Shown here piece by piece: positions 53,902-64,000 of a stretch of 64,000 nucleotides of DNA (positions are counted from its first letter, which is position 1; every line of letters begins with the position of its first letter). Under the pieces are notes generated by a model. It worked only from the letters and a program-made list of their open reading frames with translations. It was not told where the DNA came from and did not search any database. The DNA comes from Platycnemis pennipes. Lineage: Eukaryota > Arthropoda > Insecta > Odonata > Platycnemididae. The stretch covers positions 131,745,544-131,809,543 of the forward strand of contig OW121852.1 of assembly GCA_933228895.1 (NCBI GenBank), read 5' to 3'. Position numbers and translations under genes: made by a program.

Positions 53902-54319
53902 TACTTTAGAGTTGTGGTGTGTTACATGGATTGCATTTTTATTTCTAGTACTATATGAATGAATGTTAAGTTGAACCTGAGAAGATGTAGGTTATTTTTC
54001 ACAACTTCAACTGTACAAAAAATATACTAGCATGGAACAGTAATTGTAATTTTTTAGTTTTACCACATTTATCTCTTCTTTAGTCAACCAATGTTCACAA
54101 GCACACAATAAGTCGGGCTCCGAGTCCGTCAAACTAACCTCGAGATGAGTGATTTTATTTCGTAGGCACTGTATATTCACAAATTTGACTAACAGATGAC
54201 TACTTATGTTAGGAGAAACTTCATGTCAAGTATCTCGAACTTTAGTATGCACTAGTCAAGACTTTTTTACGTCTTTATTTGTTGCTTTACATTCAGAAGT
54301 CGCTTCTTTTTTTTACTGA

Positions 54320-54440
54320 TGATTTTTTCCAGAAATTGGCACAGTTATTGGGCACAGTATGGAGATGAAAATTGTTGATACATTCCACATGACGTCACCT
54401 ATGTTGGTCATAGCAATGCTCACATATCATAATAATAATA
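54320..54440 (+). repeat. Short dispersed repeat, copy 1
   Basis: CAGTTATTGGGCACAGTA, GAGATGAAAATTGTTGATAC and ATGTTGGTC also occur in order at 56080-56180. Unknown family; the second copy lies within 5'-region repeat copy B. Confidence 0.6.
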
Positions 54441-54450
54441 ATCTAGTTAA

Positions 54451-55280
54451 TAGGGTAGTTTCCTTCATCAAAGAAAACAGACTTCATTAATTGCGATTTG
54501 TGCCCTACCATAAATGTATTTAATTTACGCAAAAAGTTTGTATTGAGAAATCCCAGTTTACTAGAGAATTAAATGTTAATTTTAAGGCCATTTGAAAAGG
54601 CTCTGAAATGGCGGGGTCCGCTGCCTTCATGCTGACGTAGCAGGTAGGTAGTTTACGTTGCGAAGCATAGGAAAATTTGTCTCCTGAACTTACCTTTGTA
54701 TTTCGGGGCCCCTCAGCTCTAGTGAATATTTATTAGTATTAACCTGTAAAAACTATCAATGTTGTAAAGAATTCTCAGTTAAACATGGTATTATTAGTCA
54801 TTTTATAGGCTCAAGGACGTCCTGCTCGCTGTGTCTTCTGCTACGACGAAGCATGGCGTGAAGGTCGTGCGGCGCTAGGCGAACTACATGATATGCTTGT
54901 GAAAGGAATACTAACTGATTTTAAATGAATCAACTGCATAAATAATGTTTAATAAATAAATAAAAGTTAATTATAATTAATTAATGGAATAAATATGCCT
55001 CCAATACTTGTTCATAAGCTTTAACGGAGTGCGGCGTCTATTTGGAAGCATCCGCAGCACCACCTGGTGGCAGGTAGAGGAAATAGTTTGATATCACACG
55101 TAGGATTAACCGGCATGCAATAGTTTGCCGTCGCGTTTTCGCGCCATTGATTTTTTTCACTTTTTAATTAATGAGGAAAAATACTTAACGTCATTTAAAA
55201 ATCGAACGGCTTAAAACACGTATTCCAGAGGTTATAAACTTTCGATCAAGACAATAAAAAAATAATAGGAAACTACCCTA
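54451..55280. mobile_element. 830-bp DNA element with TAGGGTAGTTTCC ends
   Basis: TAGGGTAGTTTCCT at 54451 and its inverse ending at 55280. AA/TT extend the inverted repeat, and GTT occurs directly outside both ends (possible 3-bp duplication). It carries an exon-like segment (54808-54928) with polyadenylation signals. Superfamily not determined. Confidence 0.7.
54808..54928 (+). other. Exon-like segment inside the 830-bp element
   Basis: After an acceptor-like CATTTTATAG, a GC-richer stretch is open for about 39 codons (PARCVFCYDEAWREGRAALG, ending ILTDF and a stop). It is followed within 20-40 bases by several AATAAA signals. I do not recognise the peptide. A second frame (DVLLAVSSATTKHGVKVVRR) is also open but shorter. 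Confidence 0.3.
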
Positions 55281-55517
55281 TTGTTGGTCAGGCATTTGAC
55301 ATAGGACATGGTCATAAAAAAGTTAAATTATAAAAAATGTACATCGTAAAATTTGTACATACAATGAAGAATACATTACAGTTTGCATCATTACAATTTG
55401 TCACTTAAAAATTTGTCTACCCTGCAGTACAGGTAAGAACTCCTTAAGCTTCATTTTCAAAGTAGAGGAAGTGGGCTTATTTTTTATGTTACAGTAGAGT
55501 TTATGTTTATGATGAGT

Positions 55518-55870
55518 TCAGCATATAATGAGATGCTCGAAATAGTGAGAGATGCTCGAAATAGTGAGAGATGCCCAAGGGACCATTTAATACCCTATAT
55601 GATATGTATGTAAAATAAATTGGCTGTAACGAGAGCAACAAATTGCTTTCACAGGCGTCATTAGATATTATGCATAATGCACGGCACATTGGACATGCAC
55701 AAGCTTGTGCTCGTGATGTCTTATCATTTGCATATGGAAACGAAAAACATAAATGTATCCACTGAATGATCTGCCCAGTGTTCGAGTGTGCATATACTAC
55801 AACATTCCAGGCATACCTACCTGTACATGCCCTTTCCGTTGCTTTTTTGTTATCCTCCCACTTATGTAAC
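55518..55870 (+). repeat. Dispersed repeat family X, copy 2 (empty site)
   Basis: Continuous homologue of 32363-32540 plus 47514-47720, and therefore the unoccupied version of the 15-kb element target (around 55700). A 19-bp unit with GATGCTCGAAATAGTGA is tandemly doubled at 55530-55570. Confidence 0.78.
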
Positions 55871-56297
55871 AGTTTTGCCGTGAGAGGCGAGTAAAAGGGA
55901 GGGGAGGAAACCTTGGGAACAAACCCAGAGTACGACGAGGGTAGCACCCAGACAGTTTTGTGGGTCAGGTGTCTGTGCGAGGCGTCTTGCCTAAGCATAT
56001 TTGCCATGTTCAGAGACCCGTAAGGGGAAGAAGGGGATCCTAGTGGGCCAAGCCCATTTTTCACGATCCAATTTATTGCTTAAGAAATTGGTGCAGTTAT
56101 TGGGCACAGTAATGAGATGAAATTGTTGATACGTTCCGCAAGACATCACCAATGTTGGTCGTAGCAATTCTCCCACATGAGTACGCCACTTGTCACATTA
56201 AAACAGAGCATCGTGAGACACTGGTATGTTGAATGCGAGATATAAGGTGGAAATTAAAGTATTATTTATTATTATAAGCATTAGAAGTGTCTGTTAA

Positions 56298-56554
56298 CCC
56301 TCTTAGTGCTAACTGGGGTACCAGAGAGAAATGCGGAGGTTAATTTAATAAATTGAGGCACCTTAGGAAAAAAACATTATGAAGCTATTGTTATAAATAT
56401 CCAAATGCTGTTGTTTTACATTACTGAATTTGAACTAACTAATAATGACAATTTTTTTACATTGACTGAAAAATAAATGTTATTATTTTATCATCATAAA
56501 GTTGAATGATATATTGATATTGGACTAATATATTGGCCCACCGCACTAAGAGGG
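56298..56554. mobile_element. piggyBac-type MITE (TTAA)
   Basis: 257 bp with ends CCCTCTTAGTGC / GCACTAAGAGGG, flanked by TTAA (56294-56297, 56555-56558). TTAA plus CCC-starting ends is the piggyBac signature. AT-rich, noncoding. Confidence 0.88.
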
Positions 56555-57092
56555 TTAAAGAAATTATAAGCTTAAAACTTCCCAGAAGCGAATACCAAAG
56601 AAGTAGCATTGATACGTGTTGTTGTTTTTGTTGTGTATGAACCTAGCATGCAGGACTAGGGAATTAAGAAATAATAAGTGGGTAATACTTAATAACTTGA
56701 GTCATTCCAATCCATTTCTATTCTTGTGCAATTTCTAACAACGGACTTTTTATTTACATATCCATAGCTACTTTACAGTTTTGGTCTCTAGGATATGGTA
56801 CTGCTAACCTCTGACTGGAGATTGGTCGGCAGGAGATAGAACATGTTCCACAGTCCAGTATTGAGTTAGAGATTGGTTAAAATGTGTCAAGTGCAACCCA
56901 ATCCAATTTCCAATCGATTGGCTGATAAATTGGATCGAGTGGAATGGGCTTGAGTTGTCTGGCACCCAGCTGGGTTTTGGTTGCCTGGTATGGGCAACCG
57001 AAACGCAGCAACACTCCACTTCAGCCCCAGATTTTCCGTGGGCTAGCCACCCTGGTCAATCAGTTTGCCAAACAGTTCGGTGGTGAGTGTTA

Positions 57093-57300
57093 AGGCCGCT
57101 TTATACGATACAATTTCTTATACAAACGCTTGTATAAACTGAACGAAATTGTATGTTTGTCTGAATGTTCTATTTCCCGTTCAGTCATTCAGACAATCGC
57201 ACAAGCGTTCGTACAATTTGCCGCTTTACACGGTACAATTTCCTCATACAGGAGTTTGTACAAGAAATTGTACAAAAAATTGTATCGTGTAAAGCAGCTT
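57093..57300. mobile_element. Harbinger-like MITE (TTA)
   Basis: 208 bp, ends AGGCCGCTTTATACGATACA and inverted AAGCTGCTTTACACGATACA, flanked by TTA at 57090-57092 and 57301-57303. The interior has more TTGTACAA/CAATTT palindromic motifs, giving the whole element a hairpin-like structure. Confidence 0.88.
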
Positions 57301-57600
57301 TTAGGGATGTGAGGGTCTGCTTAGGCCAGTAGGGTTTGGTGGGCCCATATATCGAAGACCCATCCAGTGTATAAGAGCTAGCACCTTCAGGGTTCTATAT
57401 TCCCTTGGTAAGCCCTGGCGACTACACTGCTTTGCGTTGTGGCACTCCAAATGTGTGGCACTCCATGGTGAGGGTGGAGCTTGGGGAATGAACGTTCTGT
57501 TGTATGGAGGGAATTAATTAATACTCCAAATACCAAATACTCTCAGTGTCCTACCACCAAATAAAAGATTCCACCCAGGCACGGGTGGGAGAGAAAAATC

Positions 57601-57848
57601 TTTTTGTGCCAGGAGGCATTGTTTAGCATTGAGCTGTGACAAGGAAGGTGTTCTTTATAGAACCGAGACGACAATTTTGTGGACTGTGTAGCAATAAGTT
57701 AAGTCCTTGCAGCGTTTCTCGAAAGAAGAACAGCAGTTCACGAGAAACGCTTGTCCAAAGGACAAATATTCTTTCCAAGACGGGTGAGCAAGATGAGGTC
57801 AGAAATAGAAAAAACCACAAAAGTAAGACAATCTAACTAATCAAACAC
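57601..57848. other. Unassigned segment with short inverted repeat
   Basis: GCGTTTCTCG and CGAGAAACGC near 57712-57753 form a 10-bp inverted repeat. A plus-strand frame (FCGLCSNKLSPCSVSRKKNS) may be LINE ORF1 debris. Not firm. Confidence 0.3.
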
Positions 57849-58684
57849 TGTATTTAAACAACAAGGTACAAACCAACAAAATTGAAATACTCTTCACCAA
57901 TATCGGGAAAACTAATAACTTGCACCGAAAGTCCATGGCGCACAAAGGAGAATCGACTAACACTACTCTCCTCTCACCTCGCCTCGATGTCGTCTCTTCG
58001 CCGTCTCGACTGGAACAGAGGGCGTGAGAGGGGAGGTAAACTCTGGGGTAAAGAGGGGGTACATTCTGGAAGGTCAAAGTGCAATGGGGTTTTACGTGGA
58101 ATTCCATTGGTGCAAATTGAGGGGAGGAAAAGGTGGCATGATGTGAAGGGGGCGAGGTGGAAGTTTAGGATTGGGTGATCCGGGACTCTTTTTTCACTAT
58201 GGCGGGCGAACACTAAATAACGGCTCGTACGATGGCCTAACTTCTGGTCTTCATCCGCACTTTGGGGGCTATATAAGTGGTAGAGCATCTGGAGAGGGAA
58301 AGGAGCGGCTGAAAGGAGCTGCTGAACGGAGCTGCTGAACGGAGCTGACGAACGAAGCAGACGAAATCGATGCATTTTGGAATCGTAGGCATTGTTGGCG
58401 TCGTTGGCTCCGCCTGTCGTTAGCTACGCCTGTCGAGCAAGTCCTGCGGCTAAGTCCGGAGGGTAATTAGTCCGCCGAGGGGTAATGTCCAACGAGGGGG
58501 GGGGGAGAGGGGGGGGGGGACCAAAAAAATGCCACATCCACTGGGGGAAAACTGTCCACGAAAATAAACTTCCGGTTGGGGGAAGAACAATTGGTCTACT
58601 GAAAACACTAATCACTTCACTCGGGGATCCACATGATTAACTGCTGAATTGACAAGCAGAAGCAGGAGCCAAAAGACTACAACA
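57849..58684 (-). repeat. Putative 3' LTR of the Gypsy element
   Basis: 836 bp on the minus strand, starting TGTTGTAGTCTTTTGG and ending TTTAAATACA. GTGTGGGAG lies just upstream as a weak purine tract. GC-richer than neighbours, with a TATATAG box near 58275 and a G-run pair near 58495-58520. The 5' LTR is outside the window, so the limits cannot be confirmed by comparison. Confidence 0.45.
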
Positions 58685-61264
58685 CTCCCACACAGTATTG
58701 GAAACCCATCTCACACAAACAGAAAGGGTGGCAGGTGCTCACTGAATAACACCGTTTAAATACCCAAAATATTAGCAATTTGCAAAAGCAATTACAAAAT
58801 AATCATCACTGTAGTGAATTCTAGTCCTAAAGATGACTAACACAAAGTAGTTCTCTCACCCACTGCAAAGGGGTAAAGCTCAGGGGCTATCCATCTCAAG
58901 GATAACACATACCCAAAAAAATGAATAAATGACAAAAGACACACTCACAGAGTTAACAGAATATGAACAATAACTGAGTGCACATGACGAGTAAGTAACC
59001 ATTCTTACTGTCACTAACAACTGTGAACCAACAGTCACAGATAACATCTGATATCAAGCTTAATATCAGTGAAAATTAGAATAAATTAGGATGCCCAGTG
59101 TCTCACATCCAAGGCAAATGAAATTTATGAACAAAATACAGCACCCATAGTAACGAACATCTAACTCGTTGGGTGGAAGTGAAATGAACAAAATCAGTTA
59201 AGTTTGCATTAGGCATAAGTACATTAGTTAATTGATTGAAGACAAGACAATCATACAAATTAATTGCCAATTAGCACATGGCAGGGACAATAGCCATGCA
59301 ATAAATCAATATTCCAAGTGTAACTAGATTATTTTACAAAATTATTAAATAAGTATATGATTGAGATAGTGGTGAAGCAAATTAATTACCATAAGAATAC
59401 CTTAAAACTAATTACATAGTCGTTCACCCTCTTGGGTTGAACCGAATAAACATTGACAGTCAATTAAGAATCATGGGTTGAATAGAAATCATAAGAATTA
59501 CAATATATATATTAGTTATTACCAGTAATGAGAGCCATGTAGAGAATTAACAATAATATTATGAGCAGTCAGACTATATCACAATGTGAGAGTAGAATTG
59601 AGAAAAAGATCAAGAAATGTTTCAATAGGCATTTACCTTTTGTCATTCAACAACTTGGGTTGAACTGCCAAACACTGACCCAACAAACAAAGATTCAGGT
59701 TTGTTGAAATGACAAGATTACAATACATAATAATCAAGTGCAATACTGAATGAAGAAATATTTTATACTCAATTTTACATTTTGGTCATTGACCAACTTG
59801 GGTTGAGCTGTTGGACACTTATCCAGTCATTGACCAACTTGGGTTGAGCTGTTGGACACTTATCCAGTCATTGACCAACTTGGGTTGAGCTGTTAGACAC
59901 TTATCCAGTCATATCAAAGACTTGGGTTGGTTGAATTGACAAATTTACGATACATAATAATTAAGTGCAATACTGATTGAAGAAATATTTTATACTCAAT
60001 TACATTTAGGTGATTGACCAACTTGGGTTGAGCTGTTAGACACTTATCCAGTCAATCAAAGACTTGGGTTGGTTCAATTGACAAAATTACAATACATATT
60101 AAATTCAGTGCATTAGTGAGAGCCATGTAGTGATTTAACAATTATTTAAAGAGCAGTCAGGGTATATTTTACAATAATTAAATTTAAATGAATGACAATT
60201 ATGAGAGTGATAAGGAAATCCACAATAATAATATCTTAAATACTAATTAAATGTTGTCGTTCACCAACTTGGGTAGAACTGTTATGCATTGAGCCAGTCA
60301 ATGAAATTGAGGGTTAATTGAAATGCCTCCAGATGACATAAGAGTACATTTCGAATTAGAGAAAAAAATTGATTTCTCTATACAGCTGTCATCCAATTAG
60401 AATAGCCCAAAATATGGAAATAGATTAGGATGACTAAATAGAAAAAATACAATAAGTCCAGGGCCAGGTTAAGCCAAACACATGTTACACAAAGCTAAAG
60501 AGGAAAATTTAATTTAGTGGCCACCATCAAGGGTAATGCAATTGCAAAGTTAATAATCGGGGTAAATACCCCATCCAGCCAATGCTGGGTGCTGATTGCA
60601 GCGAGTTAGAAACTAGCTGGGCGATGGGAGCGCAACCCCTACGCCGGAATAACAATGGTATACACAAGCAAAAAACAGGTATACAATCAACTGCCAAATA
60701 GTCACAGAGCTAGACAAAGACCTGCCCCAGCAATAAATAAACCCAATAGTGAATAACGATATAACTCCAGGTTCTGGTCCACATCGGAGGAATGATCAGG
60801 AAGCCAATGATCACTGGTGTAAACAGTCACTAAATAATCTTAATAGCCAATGACCCTCCGCGACTTAACTGGAAGCGAGCCACCTCGGGAATGTTCATGA
60901 CTATTCTCCCCACTCCCTCCAGAATTCACAATAGCACTGTGCAAACACCGTTCCCCCTTGGTAGACACACATGATGAAGAGCAGGTAGAACCAACCAAAG
61001 TATAACAAAATAACAACTAATGCCCCATAAACAGGCAGCACTAACATCAACAAATTAATTAAGTAAGAATTGGCAGTATGAAATTGGCAGTATGGATTGG
61101 CAGTATGAATTGGCAGTTTTACAATTAAATAATTATTCAAGTAGCATACATTATAGTAAATTAAATGACAAATAGTGAAGAGAAATTTCCAAACAATCAA
61201 GACCATAGTTAGATAATAAATGCTAGTATTTAGATTCCTTTATCACTCAACATATTATAAATTA
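58685..61264 (-). other. Long noncoding 3' part of the Gypsy element with repeats
   Basis: 2.6 kb between the end of pol and the putative 3' LTR. AT-rich, dispersed TTGGGTTGA motifs (about 59435, 59650, 59797, 59838, 59879, 59925, 60022, 60065). It has no envelope signature: the only minus frame above 100 codons (61206-60901, hydrophobic, tyrosine-rich) has no recognisable signal peptide, furin site or family motif. Micro-repeats of TTGGCAGTATG at 61070-61110. Confidence 0.5.
59785..59907. repeat. 41-bp tandem repeat, three copies
   Basis: Units start at 59785, 59826 and 59867 (GTCATTGACCAACTTGGGTT at each start). They are nearly identical; the third has TTAGAC for TTGGAC. A diverged single copy lies near 60010. 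Confidence 0.92.
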
Positions 61265-64000
61265 TTAATCACCATGATAAGGCTTTAATTGAGAAACATG
61301 ACATATTCTCTCCTTATTAGGACCAATATCGAGAACAGCGGTTACAGGAGAGACTAACTTTTTTATAATAAATGGGCCTTCCCATAGAGGGGTTAACTTT
61401 GCCATAATCTTGTCTGCCTTAGAACTGATTGGATGTTTCTTTGACAACACCCTATCTCCAGGTTTGAAAGTTATATTAGAATGAGAATTATCAAAAACTA
61501 GCTTTTGCTTAATTTGGCTCTCTTCAAATTAGCAACAACCTGTTGCAAATAAGCTTCCCTCTCCTCTTCCAAAATATCATCCTCACACAGTTCTCTAGGA
61601 ATAGACCATTGATTTATTAGAGGATGAAGCAATTGTCTGCCAAAAATTATCTTAGCGGGAGATTCTCCCGTGGCACTATGACAGGCAGAGTTAAAGGCAA
61701 AATTTAAATCTGACAAAAAATTGACCCAATTGTAATGTACATTGTTACAAAGAATTGACAATGCAGCTTTCAAATTTCTATGTAGCCTTTCAACTTGGTT
61801 AGAACTTGGTTGGTAAGGAGCTGTGAAAACCTGTTTAATCCCAAGTTGCAAACACATTTCCTTAACTAGGTGTGACTTAAACACCGCTGCATTGTCAGAC
61901 ACAAGAAATTTAGGATAACCAAACTTAGAAAAAACTCTTTGAGTAAGAACACTAACCACAGCACTGGAAGTGGCATTACGAACAGGTTCCAGGATACAAA
62001 ATTTAGAGAATCCATCAATAATCGATAAGACATATTTGTGATTATTTTTCGTGGAAGGATAAGGTCCAACGAAATCGATATAAAGCCTTTCCCACACATG
62101 AGCAGGAAGGTTAGAAGACATCATACCCGGTGGGGCAGTATTCCTGGGTTTACATGTCTGACATAAATGACATTTACGAACCATATCAAAAATATGTTTT
62201 TTCATATCGCTCCACCAAAATTCCCTTTTGACCTTTTCATAGGTTTTGGCCATACCCAAATGAGCAGACACACTTAAACAGTGATAATATTGGAATATCA
62301 TTGGCCGCAATACAACCGGCAAGACAATCTTTCCCTTTCGGGCATTGGCATTCCCATAACACAACAAATTGTCTTTGACAAAGTAATTTGGACAAGAGGA
62401 ACAATCCTTCTCCAATTTCTCAAAAACCTCCCTTAAGGTAGGGTCTGACCGCTGATGGTCACGAATATCCACAAATGATAAAGGAATAGTATGTAAAACA
62501 CAAGAAATAGGTGGACATGGCTCAACATTGGAACTGTCAGTTTGGATGACAGGCGGACTTCTAGAAAGGCAATCTGCTACGCTATTGCTGCGCCCACGAA
62601 CATGGTGGATAGTAAAATTATAGGAAGACAGTTTTAACACCATTCTGCCTAATTTCCCTAACTGCTTAGGGTGAGAGAACAACCAAGTAAGGGCCCCATT
62701 ATCAGTATATAAATGGAATGGTTTTACTTGGAGGTATACATTAAATTTTTCTATGCCCCAACAAACTGCCATACATTCAAGTTCGTATGCGGACAATTTT
62801 TGTTCATGTGGCAACAAGGTTTTACTAGCGTATGCCACAGGGGCAAAATCACCATCTACTTTCTGATTTAATACGGCGGCTAACGCCAAACCACTGGCGT
62901 CCACAAACAAATGGAATTCCTCGTCAAAACGAGGAAAAGTTAGCACAGGTGGATTCATCAATGCTTTCTTGAGCTCAACAAAAGCCTCGTTCTCAACCGT
63001 TGACCAGCGAAAAGGAACATTCTTACGCTTTAGGTGATTTAAAGGAATAGAAATTTCAGAATACCTTGGTATGAACTTGGAATAAAACCCACACATGCCC
63101 AGGAATCTTGCAACATCTCTCGTATTCTTCGGAACAGGAAAGGATTCGATGGGTTTTATCCGGTCTGGATCGACACAAAGGGTTCCATTGCAAATTAGAT
63201 GGCCTAAAAAGGCGATTGAAGTGCAGCCCAACTTAATCTTTTCTTCAGAAATAGTCAGACCAGCGGACCGAAGCCTACTAAGAACCTCTCTGACATGAGT
63301 TACGTGATCTCTGGAATTCTTAGAATAGATACATATATCGTCAATATAAGGGTACACAGACGAAAATAACAGATCACTCAAAACCTCGTTTATCAAACGA
63401 GTAAATACTTGACTGGAATTAGCAAAGCCAAACGGTAATTTTGTATACTGGAACATTCCAAAAGACGTTACGAAGCTTGTGTATTTCTTTGAATTTTCAG
63501 ACAGCGGGATTTGATGAAAAGCAGAATTAAGATCTAGAATAGTGAAATACTTGGCATCAGCCAGATACTGAAAAGCGTGTTCCACAGAAGGAGTCGGATA
63601 ACCGTCTTTCTTAATTTGTCTGTTAAGCTTACGATAATCAACAACTAACCTTTGCGAACCATTTTTCTTGGGAATCAAAAAGGCAGGGGAGCACCAGTTT
63701 GAATTAGAAACTTCGATAATTCCCTTATCTAATAACGACTGCACATGTTGCTTCATCAGGAGGGTTTTCGGCGGTGACAGCTGAAAGGGATGACTTCTGA
63801 CAGGACATTCGTCTAATAATTCAATTTCATAAGTCATCAACGATGTCACTCCTAGATTTTGGGTTACAACATCGGGATAATTAGACAACAACAATTTCAA
63901 CTGACTCACCAAATCCTCACATGGAAGTAGAGAATTATTCCGAGAATCAACGATTTCGTCTCCAGCGGACATGTGTTCTGCAAACGCTTGAGGGATATAC
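61265..64000 (-). CDS. Ty3/Gypsy Pol (RT-RNase H-integrase), partial, one frameshift
   Basis: The frame is open from the window edge (YIPQAFAEHMSAGDE precedes the Met at 63972, which is not the true start) to 61498. RT: DKGIIEVSNSNWCSPAFLIP, ILDLNSAFHQIPL and YIDDICIYS, the catalytic YxDD with D. RNase H: HLFVDASGLALAAVLNQ, LSAYELECMAV, YTDNGALTWL. Integrase: HLGMAKTYEKVKREFWW...CHLCQTC zinc region, then D-D-E at YIDFVGPYP, VSDNAAVF and SNQVERLH. A frameshift near 61525 is needed to enter 61450-61265 (KADKIMAKLTPLWEGPFIIK), the C-terminal integrase barrel. All catalytic residues are intact, so the copy is young. Whether the shift is an inactivating lesion or a sequencing indel is open. Confidence 0.93.

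Larger units (their letters stand above)
51715..54250 (-). mobile_element. Mini-LINE copy 3, split by a Tigger-like element
   Basis: Minus strand. 54250-54060: NIQCLRNKITHLEVSLTDSE, PDLLCACEHWLTKEEIN (endonuclease N-terminus). It then passes, near 54040, to TRNKNAIHVTHHNSKV (53950-53907). After the Tigger-like insert the RT C-terminus continues as SSNTLFAMGTKMFHSLPESI and FYSLNEFL (52100-51940). The 3' tail is ATAATAATAATAATTATT near 51715. The Tigger sits within the RT end, and removing it restores the frame. As in copy 2, the region between endonuclease start and RT end is gone. Confidence 0.78.
55871..57600 (-). repeat. GC-rich LINE 5'-region repeat, copy B (with nested MITEs)
   Basis: Matches copy A (48761-49480) in segments: GAGGCGAGTAAAAGGGAGGG, CAGAGACCCGTAAGGGG, then after 56060-56790 the GGCACCCAGC, GGTCAATCAGTTTGCC, TTTGGTGGGCCCAT and AAATGTGTGGCACTCC blocks. 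The interruptions are a short dispersed repeat, the piggyBac-type MITE at 56298 and the MITE at 57093. Confidence 0.65.

Noticed and set aside
57974..58375. 133-codon minus-strand frame in GC-rich DNA
   Set aside because: Lies in the putative LTR and overlaps an equally long plus-strand frame. Composition artefact.
59785..59907. CRISPR-like array
   Set aside because: Units are contiguous without variable spacers, and the genome is animal.
60901..61206. Envelope gene of the Gypsy element
   Set aside because: Only ~100 hydrophobic residues with no signal peptide, furin-like site or conserved motif; partly made of TTGGCAGTATG micro-repeats.

Overview
This window is a piece of an animal nuclear genome, most likely an insect. 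No bacterial, viral or organellar gene organisation is visible. The evidence for an insect is a split host gene with GT-AG introns, a beta-sarcoglycan-like protein, a copia element with a primer-binding site resembling the Drosophila copia type, and many mariner, Tigger/pogo, piggyBac, hAT, Transib, Penelope, Ty3/Gypsy and non-LTR (RTE-like and CR1/Jockey-like) elements. I cannot name the species.

The only host gene I can support is a beta-sarcoglycan gene on the + strand. Five exons (7307-7419, 7785-8015, 17869-17976, 23834-24086, 29258-29366) join with matching phases into 271 codons and cover the cytoplasmic N-terminus, the single membrane segment and most of the extracellular domain. The fifth exon is too short to stand out as an ORF and was found by homology and splice signals. 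The last exon, which should carry the conserved cysteine-rich C-terminus, was not found and probably lies beyond the window or is hidden downstream.

Nearly everything else is layered transposons. 1-6.5 kb: an RTE-like LINE abuts a piggyBac pseudogene that is split by a young copia (identical 277-bp LTRs, TSD TAGAC) with an internally deleted pol. 8.9-14.7 kb (intron 2): Gypsy, MULE and Tigger remnants, two tRNA-like elements bounded by inverted repeats, and a LINE split by a solo LTR. 16.3-17.7 kb: a complete but broken mariner. 18.0-22.8 kb (intron 3): a LINE split by a 3.7-kb Tigger that itself carries a hAT MITE. 24.5-29.2 kb (intron 4): Penelope, piggyBac, hAT and LINE remnants. 29.9-32.4 kb: Penelope sequence with inverted terminal units that contain hammerhead-like motifs.

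32.5-47.5 kb is a 15-kb structure with about 1.66-kb inverted termini, TA-flanked ends and an empty site at about 55.7 kb. It contains LINE copies (one inside another, with TSD), a 3.9-kb Transib with RSS-like ends and a degraded RAG1-like transposase, and a Harbinger-like element present in only one arm. 47.7-57.6 kb holds mini-LINE derivatives, an LTR plus gag, a Tigger-like element harbouring a palindrome of GATA-rich 18-bp repeats, an 830-bp TIR element with an exon-like segment, and two small MITEs. 57.8-64 kb is a minus-strand Ty3/Gypsy element whose pol runs off the window, with an unusually long repeat-bearing noncoding 3' part.

The strongest unusual objects are the 15-kb long-TIR element, the Transib with RSS-like ends, the GATA-repeat foldback, the hammerhead-like motifs and the recurrent mini-LINE architecture.
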